NCBI GenBank assembly: GCA_965194535.1
Contig: OZ239145.1
Location: 744,001 to 808,000, forward strand
DNA: 64,000 bases
Source of the DNA: Verrucolacustris abundans
GTDB taxonomy: Bacteria; Verrucomicrobiota; Verrucomicrobiia; Methylacidiphilales; Verrucolacustridaceae
Direction: 5' to 3'
The number at the start of each line of letters is the position of its first letter. Positions within the stretch are counted from its first letter, which is position 1. Of the stretch, positions 26,534-35,635 are shown piece by piece. The notes beneath the pieces were generated by a model that made no database searches, had not been told where the DNA came from, and saw nothing but the letters and a program-made list of their open reading frames with translations. The translations under genes and the position numbers were made by a program.

Positions 26534-28861
26534 TTGATCTGTTCCGTTTTCCTCGCAATTTTGGCAACGCTCGTGACGGTAAATGGCGTGTCGAACGCAG
26601 CCAATTCGGTTGAGGAGAAGTGGGGAAAAACCCTGAAGGATGCGGCATTCGTGAAGGAGGGGATGGATCGTCTTCGGCATCCCCAGTACCAGTATGAGTG
26701 TCTGGGGCTCGCGGGAACGGTCATGCGAGTCGGTCCTGACGGATTCACACGTACAGGTGCCGTGCTCACGCAAACAAACGGTTATCTGAAGCATCTACCT
26801 TATCTGACCTACCAGTACTGGTGGGATGAGGATGGCCATCGGCATCTGCCATTCGATCTAAAGGGCGGCTATGGAGAAAAACTAGACCCTATGGAAGTGT
26901 CGACCTTTCGGCACCGCCTCGATATCACCTCTGGATTTCTCGAGATTGATCTGGGACTTCAAAGGGATGGTAAGGGCTCGAAATCTTTTCAAAGCCATCG
27001 GGAGATGTTTATCACGCCGGAAGGGATTCTAGTGATTCGAGTCACTGATCAGGCTAATCCATCCATGCCATTTCGAATTGGCGTGGGAATCAATCAGAAC
27101 GTTCGGATCTATCTGAACGGCGGGGTATACGCTAAAGCTCACGATCCTTGGAAAGGAGAGGGCGATAGCAAGAAAGATGGGCTGGTGGTCGTGGCGAAGC
27201 GCCCGAAATCCTGCACGGCTGCGTTGGGGATTGCGGTTGAAGGGTTGGAAACTTTTGTCGATGCGAAGTCGCTGGAATTGGGATCAAAAAGTCATGGGGG
27301 CATCGTTACCTTTTACATCGCCCCAGCTTCATCGTATGAAGGCAACAACGCGGTAGAGGCCGCATGGAAAAAGGCTGAGGCAGCCAAATCCCGAGGATAT
27401 CAAGCACTCCGCCAAGAGACCGCTCAATGGTGGAAAGAATACTATGAGAGATCCGCTGTTTTCCTGCCGGATCCCGATTTGCAGAAGTGGTTTGCTAGGT
27501 CGACCTACTACATGGGGGTATTTTTTGGCAACACCGATGTCCCGCCTGGATGTAATGGTACAAGCATCGAGAGTTTTGCGGGTGCCATCTGTCCCGAGTA
27601 TGACCTGGTTTTGAATCAGATGGCGTTGCTCTATGGCAACCATTTTAAGGAAGCTCGTCGGGTGGTGGGTTGGCTCGAGCGGGTGCTGCCCCGAGCCGAA
27701 AAATACGCCAAGGAGGGGATCACTTTGCATCAGAGCTCTGCCAAATACGCGGGGGGGGCGAAGTTTGGTCCCCTCATGGGGTATGACGGCACCATTCTGC
27801 TTCCACCGACGACGGGAGAGGGGATTTGGGTTCATGAGGATTTCTCGGGGAATAATGCGGCGCTGATGGCGTTGAACTATGTCGATTGGACCGGAGACGA
27901 GAGTTGCGAAGGCTCGGCTAAGAAGATCCTTCGTGAGACGACGGAGATTTCCGTCCAGGACCTCCAGTGGCGTGATGATTTTAAATCCTATCTGAACAAA
28001 AGTATGCCTGCGACAGTGCAGCAGGCGGGCACTCTATTCGGTTTGCGTGAGTCGGTTCGGAGAGGAGTTGCGGAACCGGATTGGGGTGAAAAAGCTGATA
28101 AAATCCTGATTCCCACTGCCGAGTACAAAGGGAAAAAACTTTTTGCGGTTGGACCTGGGGCGGACCTTGCGGAGCATGCTGGGGATTCCACTTGGTTGAT
28201 TCCTGTCTGGTACTATGGGGTAGTGGCAGATGAGGATCCGATGGTCCGCGATAGTTATGATTTGTTCCGCACCTCCAAGACTGGGGACTACACATTTAAC
28301 AACGGCTGGATGGGGGTCATCGCGGCAAAGCTGAAGGATGGAAAAGAGGCCGTGCAGTGGGCGAAAAATTTTCTGCGACCTGGAGTAGCTCTTTTTGATG
28401 ACACCTGTTTCGGGGAGATCGTGGCTGATTTTGAAGACTTTAAGAAAACCCCCGAAGTGGCAGCCCACGGAGCATTCATCTGTAATCTGACCCAAATGTT
28501 GCTCGGGCCGGATGATGAAAAGGAAATCATCCTTTTCCCAGCCATCCCTATCGAGTGGGAGAAGAAAGGGGTGTCGTTTCAGAAACTCGCGGCCAAGGGA
28601 GGTGTGCTGGTTTCAGGTAAATTTGAGGTGGATCGAGTTCAAGTGACACTGGAGAACTGCCTGAATGAAAGCTGTAGTCGGGATTTGAGAGTACGATTAC
28701 CAGAAGGAACGACGCGTCTTCGTGATTCTGAAAGCAGGGTTCAGATCGAAGCCGGATGGGCGCGGGTATCCGATGTAAAAATTCCTGCAAAATCACGGAA
28801 AACATTGGATTTTGTAGTTATGCCAAGGAACGAAAATCCGGCTGTGCCAAGTCGAAAGTAA
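26534..28861 (+). CDS. Exported (alpha/alpha)6-barrel hydrolase, GH65/GH95-like
   Basis: 775 residues from TTG 26534, preceded by a CGGGAGA ribosome-binding site; the following residues form a signal peptide (VFLAILATLVTVNGVSNAA). An N-terminal beta-sandwich region is followed at about residue 300 by WWKEYYERSAVFLPDPDLQK, the entry to the helical barrel in GH65/GH95-type enzymes. Then come GAICPEYDLVLNQMALLYG, a glycine-rich loop with GEGIWVHEDFSG, and TFNNGWMGVIAAKL. The family cannot be fixed by eye. A 3' fragment of a close relative lies at 33558-33838, nearly identical over the first 170 bp. It probably forms a unit with the gene at 24654 (32-nt gap). Confidence 0.65.
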   Translation: MICSVFLAILATLVTVNGVSNAANSVEEKWGKTLKDAAFVKEGMDRLRHPQYQYECLGLAGTVMRVGPDGFTRTGAVLTQTNGYLKHLPYLTYQYWWDEDGHRHLPFDLKGGYGEKLDPMEVSTFRHRLDITSGFLEIDLGLQRDGKGSKSFQSHREMFITPEGILVIRVTDQANPSMPFRIGVGINQNVRIYLNGGVYAKAHDPWKGEGDSKKDGLVVVAKRPKSCTAALGIAVEGLETFVDAKSLELGSKSHGGIVTFYIAPASSYEGNNAVEAAWKKAEAAKSRGYQALRQETAQWWKEYYERSAVFLPDPDLQKWFARSTYYMGVFFGNTDVPPGCNGTSIESFAGAICPEYDLVLNQMALLYGNHFKEARRVVGWLERVLPRAEKYAKEGITLHQSSAKYAGGAKFGPLMGYDGTILLPPTTGEGIWVHEDFSGNNAALMALNYVDWTGDESCEGSAKKILRETTEISVQDLQWRDDFKSYLNKSMPATVQQAGTLFGLRESVRRGVAEPDWGEKADKILIPTAEYKGKKLFAVGPGADLAEHAGDSTWLIPVWYYGVVADEDPMVRDSYDLFRTSKTGDYTFNNGWMGVIAAKLKDGKEAVQWAKNFLRPGVALFDDTCFGEIVADFEDFKKTPEVAAHGAFICNLTQMLLGPDDEKEIILFPAIPIEWEKKGVSFQKLAAKGGVLVSGKFEVDRVQVTLENCLNESCSRDLRVRLPEGTTRLRDSESRVQIEAGWARVSDVKIPAKSRKTLDFVVMPRNENPAVPSRK

Positions 28862-28917
28862 TTGGAAATCAATTTACCTTTCGATGATAAACAAAAGTAT
28901 CCCGACACAATTTGAAA

Positions 28918-28986
28918 GGCATTCTGATCCAGCCTTTGCGTTGGGACGCGCTGGATCCCAGCATGGCAGCGCGGGTGACCCGCAAG
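28918..28986 (+). pseudogene. 3' fragment of the GH43-like gene
   Basis: 69 bp matching 30032-30100 (the last codons of the following GH43-like gene) with about four differences, starting GGCATTCTGAT and ending CCCGCAAG. The rest of the gene copy is missing. It marks an old duplication or recombination junction between the upstream hydrolase gene and the intact GH43-like gene. Confidence 0.75.
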
Positions 28987-29071
28987 CCTTGATGCGTTCC
29001 AATCGGAGAAGCGACTGAATAAGTATTTTAAAAGCAGGATTAAAACCCCTGTAAAATACAAAATAGCCGGA

Positions 29072-30106
29072 TTGACCGTAACTGCGCTGGCTGGGTTATT
29101 GCTGCCGATTCTCGGCTTCAGTTCCAAATCTCATCAATCGTCAGTGGCGAAAGTGGAGTTGAGGATTCCAAGGGTGACCAAGCCCTGGAAGGAGGCTTTG
29201 CGGCTGGTGGGGGACGGCAAGACCTTGTGTAGCGATTTTGCGCTGATCAAAGACAAGGTGGGTCAATGGCACTGCATCGGCACTTTTGGTAAGGACGGGA
29301 ATGGGACTGGCAACGGATATGCGGAGAGTGATGGCTATGCGTTGTTCCACGCGGTAGGAAGCTCCCTGAACGCGCCCATGATGTTTACCAACAAGATTTC
29401 CTACCAGATTGCGTCCCCGCAAGCGGTCATGTGGGCACCCGGCGTGATATGGAACCAGAACAACACCCAAGCGTATCTGTATTACTTTCACTTTTTTGGA
29501 AGCTACAGCCCGATCATAGACCAGTCCGGTTGTCGCCTGCTCACCTCCAGCTCTCCTGATCTTTCGACTTGGCTGCCCTATGCTGGAAAAGATCTGCCGG
29601 AGCAAAATCTGATTTTTCGCGACATTGTCGACCGCGACTTCTGCGTCTTTTGGGATGCCCGCCTCAGAAAATATCTTATGTATTATTGTACGGATGCACT
29701 GAAAGTGCGCACCTCGAACGACCTGTTGCACTGGTCTGATCCGGTGAAGGTCCTCAGAGACAGCACGGGTTCCCCCCACGGTTATTCCGAATCCCCTTTG
29801 GTCATCTATCGCAATGGATATTATTACCTTTGGACCAGTGGCATTGATTACAGTCACACTCACCTCTTCATCTCCGAGGATCCGTTCAACTTTGGCGATG
29901 CGGTTACGAACTCCATCGAGGAACAACCGGGCCATGCGCCGGAAATTGTTTCCGATCACGGAACGGATTACATGGCGTGCTCGATGGTTTCAACGGTGCC
30001 CAGCGTCACGCCGGCTGCCCACGACTTAGATGGCATTCTGATTCAACCTTTGCGTTGGGACGCGCCGGATCCCGGCATGGCAGCGCGGGTGACCCGCAAG
30101 AGGTAA
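29072..30106 (+). CDS. Exported GH43-like beta-propeller protein
   Basis: 344 residues from TTG 29072. The frame stays open upstream, and an N-terminus beginning at CTG 29015 would add a lysine-rich segment (KYFKSRIKTPVKYK) that makes a better signal peptide; a GGAG lies just before it. Five-bladed propeller features of GH43/GH32-type proteins are visible: CSDFALIKDKVGQWHCIG, VMWAPGVIWN, VDRDFCVFWDARLRKYLMYY, GYSESPLVIYRNGYYYLW and GHAPEIV. The exact family and substrate are unknown. It is followed after 20 nt by the divergent GH78 gene. Base composition of both genes appears richer in G and C than the neighbours, as if acquired together. Confidence 0.65.
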   Translation: MTVTALAGLLLPILGFSSKSHQSSVAKVELRIPRVTKPWKEALRLVGDGKTLCSDFALIKDKVGQWHCIGTFGKDGNGTGNGYAESDGYALFHAVGSSLNAPMMFTNKISYQIASPQAVMWAPGVIWNQNNTQAYLYYFHFFGSYSPIIDQSGCRLLTSSSPDLSTWLPYAGKDLPEQNLIFRDIVDRDFCVFWDARLRKYLMYYCTDALKVRTSNDLLHWSDPVKVLRDSTGSPHGYSESPLVIYRNGYYYLWTSGIDYSHTHLFISEDPFNFGDAVTNSIEEQPGHAPEIVSDHGTDYMACSMVSTVPSVTPAAHDLDGILIQPLRWDAPDPGMAARVTRKR

Positions 30107-30126
30107 TTACGCTTGAGTTCCAATTT

Positions 30127-33100
30127 GTGAAGACTTGCAAGATTAAGCGAACCAACCGGGCCACGCCGTGGGTGCACCGAATCGCACCGAGTTCTAGCGA
30201 GTTTTCGAAATATGTCCTGAGTCTTGTGCTGGCCATCGGATGGGTTGGTTGGACTGCCTGTAGCTCGGCCCAATCTCCGATGGCGACCGCAAGACTGCGC
30301 TGTGAGTATGCGCAGAATCCCTTGGGTATCGAAGTGACTAATCTGCGTCTGAGCTGGATCATCACATCGGATCAGCGTGGGCAGAAGCAAACGGCGTATC
30401 AGGTGCTTGTGGCTTCGAGTGAATCGTTGCTTAAACAAAACAAGGGTGATTTGTGGGACACGGGAAAGGTCCTGTCCGATCAGTCGGTGCTGGTATCTTA
30501 CCAAGGTGTGTTGCTGAATTCGGGCCAGCAATGCTTCTGGAAGGTGCGAGTCTGGGACGTGAACGGCGAGTCCTCAGCCTGGAGCGAGCCGGCACTTTGG
30601 ACAATGGGCTTGCTCAATCCCAAGGAGTGGGAAGTGGCCAAATGGATTGGCGAGGAGAAACGGGCATCCGGTTACAACTCGGAAGGCTACCAGTGGATTT
30701 GGTATCCCGAGGGCAAACCGAATGAAATCGCACCCGCGGGGACACGATATTTTCGCCGTCAGTTCAGCGTGCCCTCTGGGAAAGAGATCATCGCAGCGAC
30801 ATTGAATGCCACGTGCGACAATGGCTTCAAGCTGTTTGTGAATGGCGTCCAAGCGGGTCAAGGCACGAATTGGTCTCAACCCCCGAAGCTCAATATCAAG
30901 GAATACCTTACCTTGGGTGTGAACACCCTGGCGATTGCCGCCACCAATGAAGGCAGCGCTGGGGGACTCACTGGCAAGTTGACTGTCGAATTTGGCGACC
31001 ACACGTCGCTCGTGATTTTCTTGGACCAATCCTGGAAAACCTCTAACCAGGAGATTGCCAACTGGAAGTCCGCGGACTTCGATGATTACGCTTGGGCGCC
31101 AGCAATGGTGCTGGGACCAATGGGCATGTCACCATGGGGTGGCGTTCGCTGGGACGAAGTCGGGCGAACATGGGTTCTTCCCCCATCACCTTATTTGCGG
31201 CACGTTTTCAAGGCTAGCAAACCCATCCGCCGCGCCACACTCTACGCCACCGCGCTGGGAAACTACGAACTCCACCTCAATGGCGTTCGCGTGGGCGAGG
31301 ATTACTTCAATCCCGGCTGGACGGAGTTTCGCAAGCGGGTCTACTACCAGACTTACGATGTCACCAAGATGCTGCAGCTGGGCGATAACGCGATCGGCGC
31401 GATTTTGTCCGACGGCTGGTATTCGGGCTACATTTGGGCCGGGCGCGACACCTATGGGACCGTACCGAAATTATGCGTGCAGTTGAGATTGGAATATACC
31501 GACGGCGCGCGGGAGACCATCGCAACGGATGAAACCTGGAAGCTCTCCTACGGGCCGATTCGCGAAGGCGATGTGCAACAGGGTGAGACCTACGATGCCC
31601 GCTTAGAAATGCCCGGCTGGGACAAGCCGGCATTCAATGATACAGCATGGCAGCCCGTGACCGTCTCGGTGGTGACCAATCTTGTGCTCGGTGTTTCACC
31701 CTCCGCGCCGGTGCGCAAACAGCGGGAAATTGCTCCCGTGCAACTGACTGAACCCCGACCCGGAGTGTATGTGTTCAATCTTGGTCAGAACATCGCCGGC
31801 TGGGTCAGGATAAAAGCCAAAGGGCAACGCGGAACTAAGGTCGTGCTGCGTCACTCAGGGTGGCTCAATCCGGATGGGACTATCTACACCGAATACTTGA
31901 GGGACGCCCGCGCCATTGACACCTACTTCCTCAAAGGAGCGCGAAAGGAAGTCTACGAGCCCAGCACCACCTATCATGGGTTCCAGTATGTGGAAGTCAC
32001 CGGATATCCCGGTAAACCGTCGCTGGACGACCTCACGGGCATAGAGTGTAGCTCAACCCTGTCCACCACCGGTTCCTTCGCATGTTCCGATGCCCGGGTG
32101 AACAAATTTTACACCAACAGCCTTTGGACAATGCGGGACAATTTGGTGGACATCCCCACGGGCAACTCGGACCGGGCTGAGCGACTGGGTTGGTGCGCCA
32201 AGACTCCGTTGGTGACCACGTGGACGTATGCCATGGACATGGGCGGATTCCTGTCCAAGTGGATGGTGGATCTGGTGGATTCGCAATCCCTGAGCGCCAA
32301 CGAATCCGGGGCCGCATTTATGCAAGTGGCTCCGTTCTGGGGCGACGTGGAATCGCCCGGCTGGTCGGACGACGGCATTTCGGTTCCCTATGGTCTCTAC
32401 AAGGCCTACGGCGACACGGGCATCATCCAAAAACACTACGATGCGATGGCGCGATACATCGGATATATCCAAAGCAAACTGGTCAACAACTTGCGCCCGG
32501 CCAACTTGAGAATCGCTTCTGACACTAATTTTGTGGGCTATGGTGATTGGCTGGCCATCGCCGAAAACCGGGAACGTGATGCCGACATCTTCAATACGTT
32601 ATTGAATGGAGCCTCGGTTAAAAAGATGGCGGAGATGGCCGAAGCCATCGGTAGGACGACCGACGCGGCGGCATATCGCACTCTGTTCGCCAACATGCAG
32701 ACCGCATTTGACAAAGCGTATGTTTCTTCTCAGGGCGTGGTTCGCGATGATAGCCAGATGGAATATGCCTTGGCGTTGTATTACGGATTTATCCCGACCA
32801 ACAAGATCTCCATGGCAGTATCCAATCTGGTTAATGATATCCAGAACAAAAGCCATCAGCAGACTCGTGCCGATGCGCTAGGCAAAAACCCCATCATACC
32901 GCCGGGACACTTGACCACCGGGTTTCACAGTTCTGGTGCTCTGCTGCCGGTTTTGAGCACCTACGGGCGCAACGATGTGGCCTACGGTCTGTTACTTACA
33001 GATACTTATCCCTCGTGGCTATATCCGGTTACGCTCGGCGCCACCACCACCTGGGAAAGGTGGGATAGCTGGACTCCGGACAAGGGCTTCCAGGATCCCG

Positions 33101-33534
33101 CCATGAATTCGTTTAGCATGCCCGATCTGATGGCTTCCCTTGATGAGTGGCTATTCCATTATGTCGGGGGCATTGGCCAGCAGGGTGTGGGTTTCAAAAA
33201 CCTTGTCATCAAACCGTATATCGGAGCGGGGTTGACGTGGGCGCAGACGACTTACGACAGCGTTCATGGAACCATCGCCGTTCGGTGGGAGAAGATCGGG
33301 GGAGCTTTGGTCGTGAACGTGACCATTCCTGCCAACACCACCGCGACGGTGAGTCTGCCGGGCAGCGCGACCGAGCCGTTGACGATTCGGGAAGGTGGCA
33401 AAACGGTATGGTCAAAGGGAGCTTACGCCAGCGGGGTGGCCGGCCTCTCCGGAGCCAGCCTGAACGGAGACCGGGTGGAGATACAAATGAGCTCGGGCAC
33501 TTATCGTTTCCAAGTTATGGGCAAGAAGTTTTAG
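30127..33534 (+). CDS. Exported GH78-family protein with altered active-site loop
   Basis: 1135 residues from GTG 30127; the frame is open further upstream but the signal peptide (YVLSLVLAIGWVGWTAC) supports this start. It has an N-terminal Ig-like domain (RCEYAQNPLGIEVTNLRLSW), an inserted lectin-like beta domain (about 180-330), GH78 beta domains (LHLNGVRVGEDYFNPGWTEF), then the (alpha/alpha)6 barrel and a C-terminal beta domain. The rhamnosidase loop DCPQRDERLGWTGD reads GNSDRAERLGWCAK here (G679 to K692). The general-acid position E685 and the base-bearing WERW (E977) are kept, but two sugar-binding aspartates are lost. Activity on a different alpha-linked sugar, or reduced activity, is possible. 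Confidence 0.85.
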   Translation: MKTCKIKRTNRATPWVHRIAPSSSEFSKYVLSLVLAIGWVGWTACSSAQSPMATARLRCEYAQNPLGIEVTNLRLSWIITSDQRGQKQTAYQVLVASSESLLKQNKGDLWDTGKVLSDQSVLVSYQGVLLNSGQQCFWKVRVWDVNGESSAWSEPALWTMGLLNPKEWEVAKWIGEEKRASGYNSEGYQWIWYPEGKPNEIAPAGTRYFRRQFSVPSGKEIIAATLNATCDNGFKLFVNGVQAGQGTNWSQPPKLNIKEYLTLGVNTLAIAATNEGSAGGLTGKLTVEFGDHTSLVIFLDQSWKTSNQEIANWKSADFDDYAWAPAMVLGPMGMSPWGGVRWDEVGRTWVLPPSPYLRHVFKASKPIRRATLYATALGNYELHLNGVRVGEDYFNPGWTEFRKRVYYQTYDVTKMLQLGDNAIGAILSDGWYSGYIWAGRDTYGTVPKLCVQLRLEYTDGARETIATDETWKLSYGPIREGDVQQGETYDARLEMPGWDKPAFNDTAWQPVTVSVVTNLVLGVSPSAPVRKQREIAPVQLTEPRPGVYVFNLGQNIAGWVRIKAKGQRGTKVVLRHSGWLNPDGTIYTEYLRDARAIDTYFLKGARKEVYEPSTTYHGFQYVEVTGYPGKPSLDDLTGIECSSTLSTTGSFACSDARVNKFYTNSLWTMRDNLVDIPTGNSDRAERLGWCAKTPLVTTWTYAMDMGGFLSKWMVDLVDSQSLSANESGAAFMQVAPFWGDVESPGWSDDGISVPYGLYKAYGDTGIIQKHYDAMARYIGYIQSKLVNNLRPANLRIASDTNFVGYGDWLAIAENRERDADIFNTLLNGASVKKMAEMAEAIGRTTDAAAYRTLFANMQTAFDKAYVSSQGVVRDDSQMEYALALYYGFIPTNKISMAVSNLVNDIQNKSHQQTRADALGKNPIIPPGHLTTGFHSSGALLPVLSTYGRNDVAYGLLLTDTYPSWLYPVTLGATTTWERWDSWTPDKGFQDPAMNSFSMPDLMASLDEWLFHYVGGIGQQGVGFKNLVIKPYIGAGLTWAQTTYDSVHGTIAVRWEKIGGALVVNVTIPANTTATVSLPGSATEPLTIREGGKTVWSKGAYASGVAGLSGASLNGDRVEIQMSSGTYRFQVMGKKF

Positions 33535-33557
33535 AACATTTAACTTACCCCCCGAAT

Positions 33558-33838
33558 AAGGGGTGTCGTTTCAGAAACTCGCGGCCAAGGGAGGTGTGCT
33601 GGTTTCAGGTAAATTTGAGGTGGATCGAGTTCAAGTGACACTGGAGAACTGCCTGAATGAAAGCTGTAGTCGGGATTTGAGATTACGATTACCAGAAGGA
33701 ACGACGCGTCTTCGTGAATCTGAAGACGGATTGAAAATCGAGAACGGGTGGGCGGTTTTGTCGAATGTGAAGATTCCTGCGAAAGGAATTCGAGCATACC
33801 ATTTTACTGTTTCCAAGCGGACGCTATTTGCGAAGTAA
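33558..33838 (+). pseudogene. 3' fragment of GH65/GH95-like hydrolase gene
   Basis: The first 170 bp match 28566-28735 with about two differences, and the remainder matches less closely but keeps frame and reaches its own stop. The encoded 91 residues correspond to the last beta domain of the protein encoded at 26534. No signal peptide or barrel remains, so it is a 5'-truncated remnant. The flanking gap 33535-33963 otherwise holds only AT-rich promoter-like sequence. Confidence 0.8.
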
Positions 33839-33936
33839 GATTATGAAATCTGAGGATTAAATACTTAAATTATAAAATCATAAATAGTTAATAATCAATA
33901 GCATGCAAAAATTAAAAAAAACTTTAAATGCACCAC

Positions 33937-33964
33937 TTGACAAAATAGCAAACGTGACTATTAA
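33937..33964 (+). promoter_or_regulatory. Promoter-like hexamers
   Basis: TTGACA at 33937-33942 and TATTAA at 33959-33964 with a 16-nt spacer, in AT-rich DNA just before the PEP-CTERM gene. Transcription would begin around 33971, next to ATG 33973. Confidence 0.5.
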
Positions 33965-33981
33965 TGTTTCATATGAAACAA
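33962..33981. promoter_or_regulatory. Palindrome at gene start, candidate operator d
   Basis: GTTTCATATGAAAC is a perfect palindrome at about 33967-33980. The string AATGTTTCATAT is identical to the right half of candidate site c at 41861-41872. It overlaps the -10-like hexamer and the start codon, a position suited to repression. Confidence 0.35.
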
Positions 33982-34767
33982 ATCTTATCAGGAATTGTCG
34001 CTACCATAATTCTCATTGCCCAAATTGAAAAAGCCAGTGCCGATGTGTACTGGAACAATAATAACGGTTCCGCACCTGGCGGTGATCGAAGCTGGGGTAA
34101 CGCCAACAATTGGATTGGTGGGAGCCCTTCGGCCGCTGGAGCAGGGAATGCAATTGTTAAGCCTTGGCCGAATCTTCAGCAGATGCCGATCGTGAACACC
34201 TTGGGCAACACGGCAGACCAAGTGTACCTGACAGAGGGCTCCTCTTTGAGCGTAGTTCAAGGTGGAAGCCTGTTGGTGAATGCCTACGTGACAGGTCAAT
34301 GGAACAACGTCGGTGTGACTGATGTTTCCGGCGGCTTACTCCAAACTGGCAATTTGCTTGTCGGAAGTGGGAGTTTCGATGGCGATATCAACATTTCAGG
34401 TGGTAATATTGTCGCCAACTTTCTCGAAATCAAAACTGCAGGAGGAGCAAAGTTTGATATTTCAGGAGGAACTGTCTCGGCGAATACATTCTCAATCTAT
34501 AATCCAGGAGGAGGAGCGGGGATGAACATCGGGGCCAATGGATCATTCGTTGCGGCAATCAGCGAGCTCGGCAATATCAATTATTGGATTAACAATAACT
34601 CGATCACTGCAAATAACGGTCTCGCTGGGTGGACGTTGAATGTGGACACGGCCAGCCAAGCTGGAAAACTGGTCGTTACTGCTGTCCCTGAGCCCAGCAC
34701 TTTTGCCAGTTTTGGAATGGGTCTGGCTCTCTTGGTCGCCACTCGGACCTTCCGCAGAAAAAGCTAA
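33973..34767 (+). CDS. PEP-CTERM beta-repeat protein
   Basis: 264 residues from ATG 33973; an ATG three codons earlier is also possible. It has a signal peptide (ILSGIVATIILIAQIEKASA), a repeat-rich beta region (VYWNNNNGSAPGGDRSWG, NNWIGGSP, VSGGLLQTGNLLVGSGSFDG) and a C-terminal PEP-CTERM tail of VPEPST, a hydrophobic stretch and RTFRRKS. It should be processed by an exosortase encoded elsewhere. It is a paralogue of the next gene's product and related to the W..NW repeats of the 1840-residue protein. A strong terminator follows. Confidence 0.85.
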   Translation: MKQILSGIVATIILIAQIEKASADVYWNNNNGSAPGGDRSWGNANNWIGGSPSAAGAGNAIVKPWPNLQQMPIVNTLGNTADQVYLTEGSSLSVVQGGSLLVNAYVTGQWNNVGVTDVSGGLLQTGNLLVGSGSFDGDINISGGNIVANFLEIKTAGGAKFDISGGTVSANTFSIYNPGGGAGMNIGANGSFVAAISELGNINYWINNNSITANNGLAGWTLNVDTASQAGKLVVTAVPEPSTFASFGMGLALLVATRTFRRKS

Positions 34768-34794
34768 GCATAAAAGCAATCAACTGTTTCATGC

Positions 34795-34830
34795 AAAAGC
34801 CGGCTCAACCCAATTTGAGCCGGCTTTTTG
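34795..34830 (+). terminator. Rho-independent terminator
   Basis: A 12-bp perfect stem AAGCCGGCTCAA / TTGAGCCGGCTT (34797-34808 with 34815-34826), a six-base loop, and a T run. It lies 30 nt after the PEP-CTERM gene. This is the clearest intrinsic terminator in the window. Confidence 0.9.
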
Positions 34831-34931
34831 TTGTCTAAATCGTTATCTCTTCTGTTGTGGGTTTGTTTCGGGCTAAAAGGGATGAAATATATCGATTTGC
34901 CCTAATAGGAAACAATTCGTATGCTTCCGTT

Positions 34932-35603
34932 ATGAGGATCAAAATTACAACTGCCCTATTTTCTTTTGCATTGATCGGTCATGTTTTTTCGGCTGATCCG
35001 TCCGCAAAAGTAGACACGGTTTGGACTGGAGGTGCCAGCGATGCGTGGGCGGATTCTGTGAACTGGAGTTTAGGCCTTCCTTCGGCGGAGGGTGTTGCCA
35101 ATACGGTGATTCGAAAAAGCTCCACAAACGTTGCCCCAGTTGTAAGCACGAAAGGGAACAGCACAGTTGGACAAGTTTATATTATGGCTGGGGGGAGTTT
35201 GGTGATCAAAAAGGAAGGGGAGCTGACCACGGCGGGCAATTTTGTGACCGGCAACAATGGGCATGCCGGCATGACCGAAGTTGCCGGTGGAACCCTGAAC
35301 GTTGGAGGGGTCCTTCTTATCGGGCACGATGGGTTCGAGGGAAGTCTTAAGATTGACTCGGGAACCGTGAATGCGGAGGGGCTTTCGATTCATGAAGCTG
35401 GAGCCGCAAAGATTGTCCTCGTTGGAACTGGAAAGCTGATCCTTTCGAATTCGGAGGAGAATCTTAGAAATGTCCGGTACTGGATTGATAACTCTAAACT
35501 GATCACGGCGCAGGGGGCGGATGCCTCGATGGAATATTCGGTGGATGCAGACACGGAAAAGCAACCCGGAAAAATTGTCCTATCCGTCTGGTCGGGAAAA
35601 TAA
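34932..35603 (+). CDS. Exported beta-repeat protein without sorting tail
   Basis: 223 residues from ATG 34932, chosen because a signal peptide starts there (MRIKITTALFSFALIGHVFS); a frame extending back to 34857 has no support. The product is a clear paralogue of the preceding PEP-CTERM protein (VWTGGASDAWADSVNW, VAGGTLNVGGVLLIGHDGFEG, NVRYWIDNSKLITA) but ends after KIVLSVWSGK with no PEP motif, membrane segment or basic tail. No PEP-CTERM sequence is seen downstream in any frame before the next gene. It may be released, while its paralogue is anchored. Confidence 0.75.
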   Translation: MRIKITTALFSFALIGHVFSADPSAKVDTVWTGGASDAWADSVNWSLGLPSAEGVANTVIRKSSTNVAPVVSTKGNSTVGQVYIMAGGSLVIKKEGELTTAGNFVTGNNGHAGMTEVAGGTLNVGGVLLIGHDGFEGSLKIDSGTVNAEGLSIHEAGAAKIVLVGTGKLILSNSEENLRNVRYWIDNSKLITAQGADASMEYSVDADTEKQPGKIVLSVWSGK

Positions 35604-35635
35604 CCGATCTTTCATTTGTTGAATCGGAGACGGGT

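Noticed and set aside
29141..29959. 272-codon minus-strand frame opposite the GH43-like gene
   Set aside because: The plus frame has propeller motifs and the minus frame has none.
28918..33838. Insertion sequence or integron-like origin for the GH43/GH78 cassette
   Set aside because: No transposase, integrase, inverted repeats or target-site duplication seen. The flanking fragments are pieces of neighbouring genes, which fits homologous recombination.
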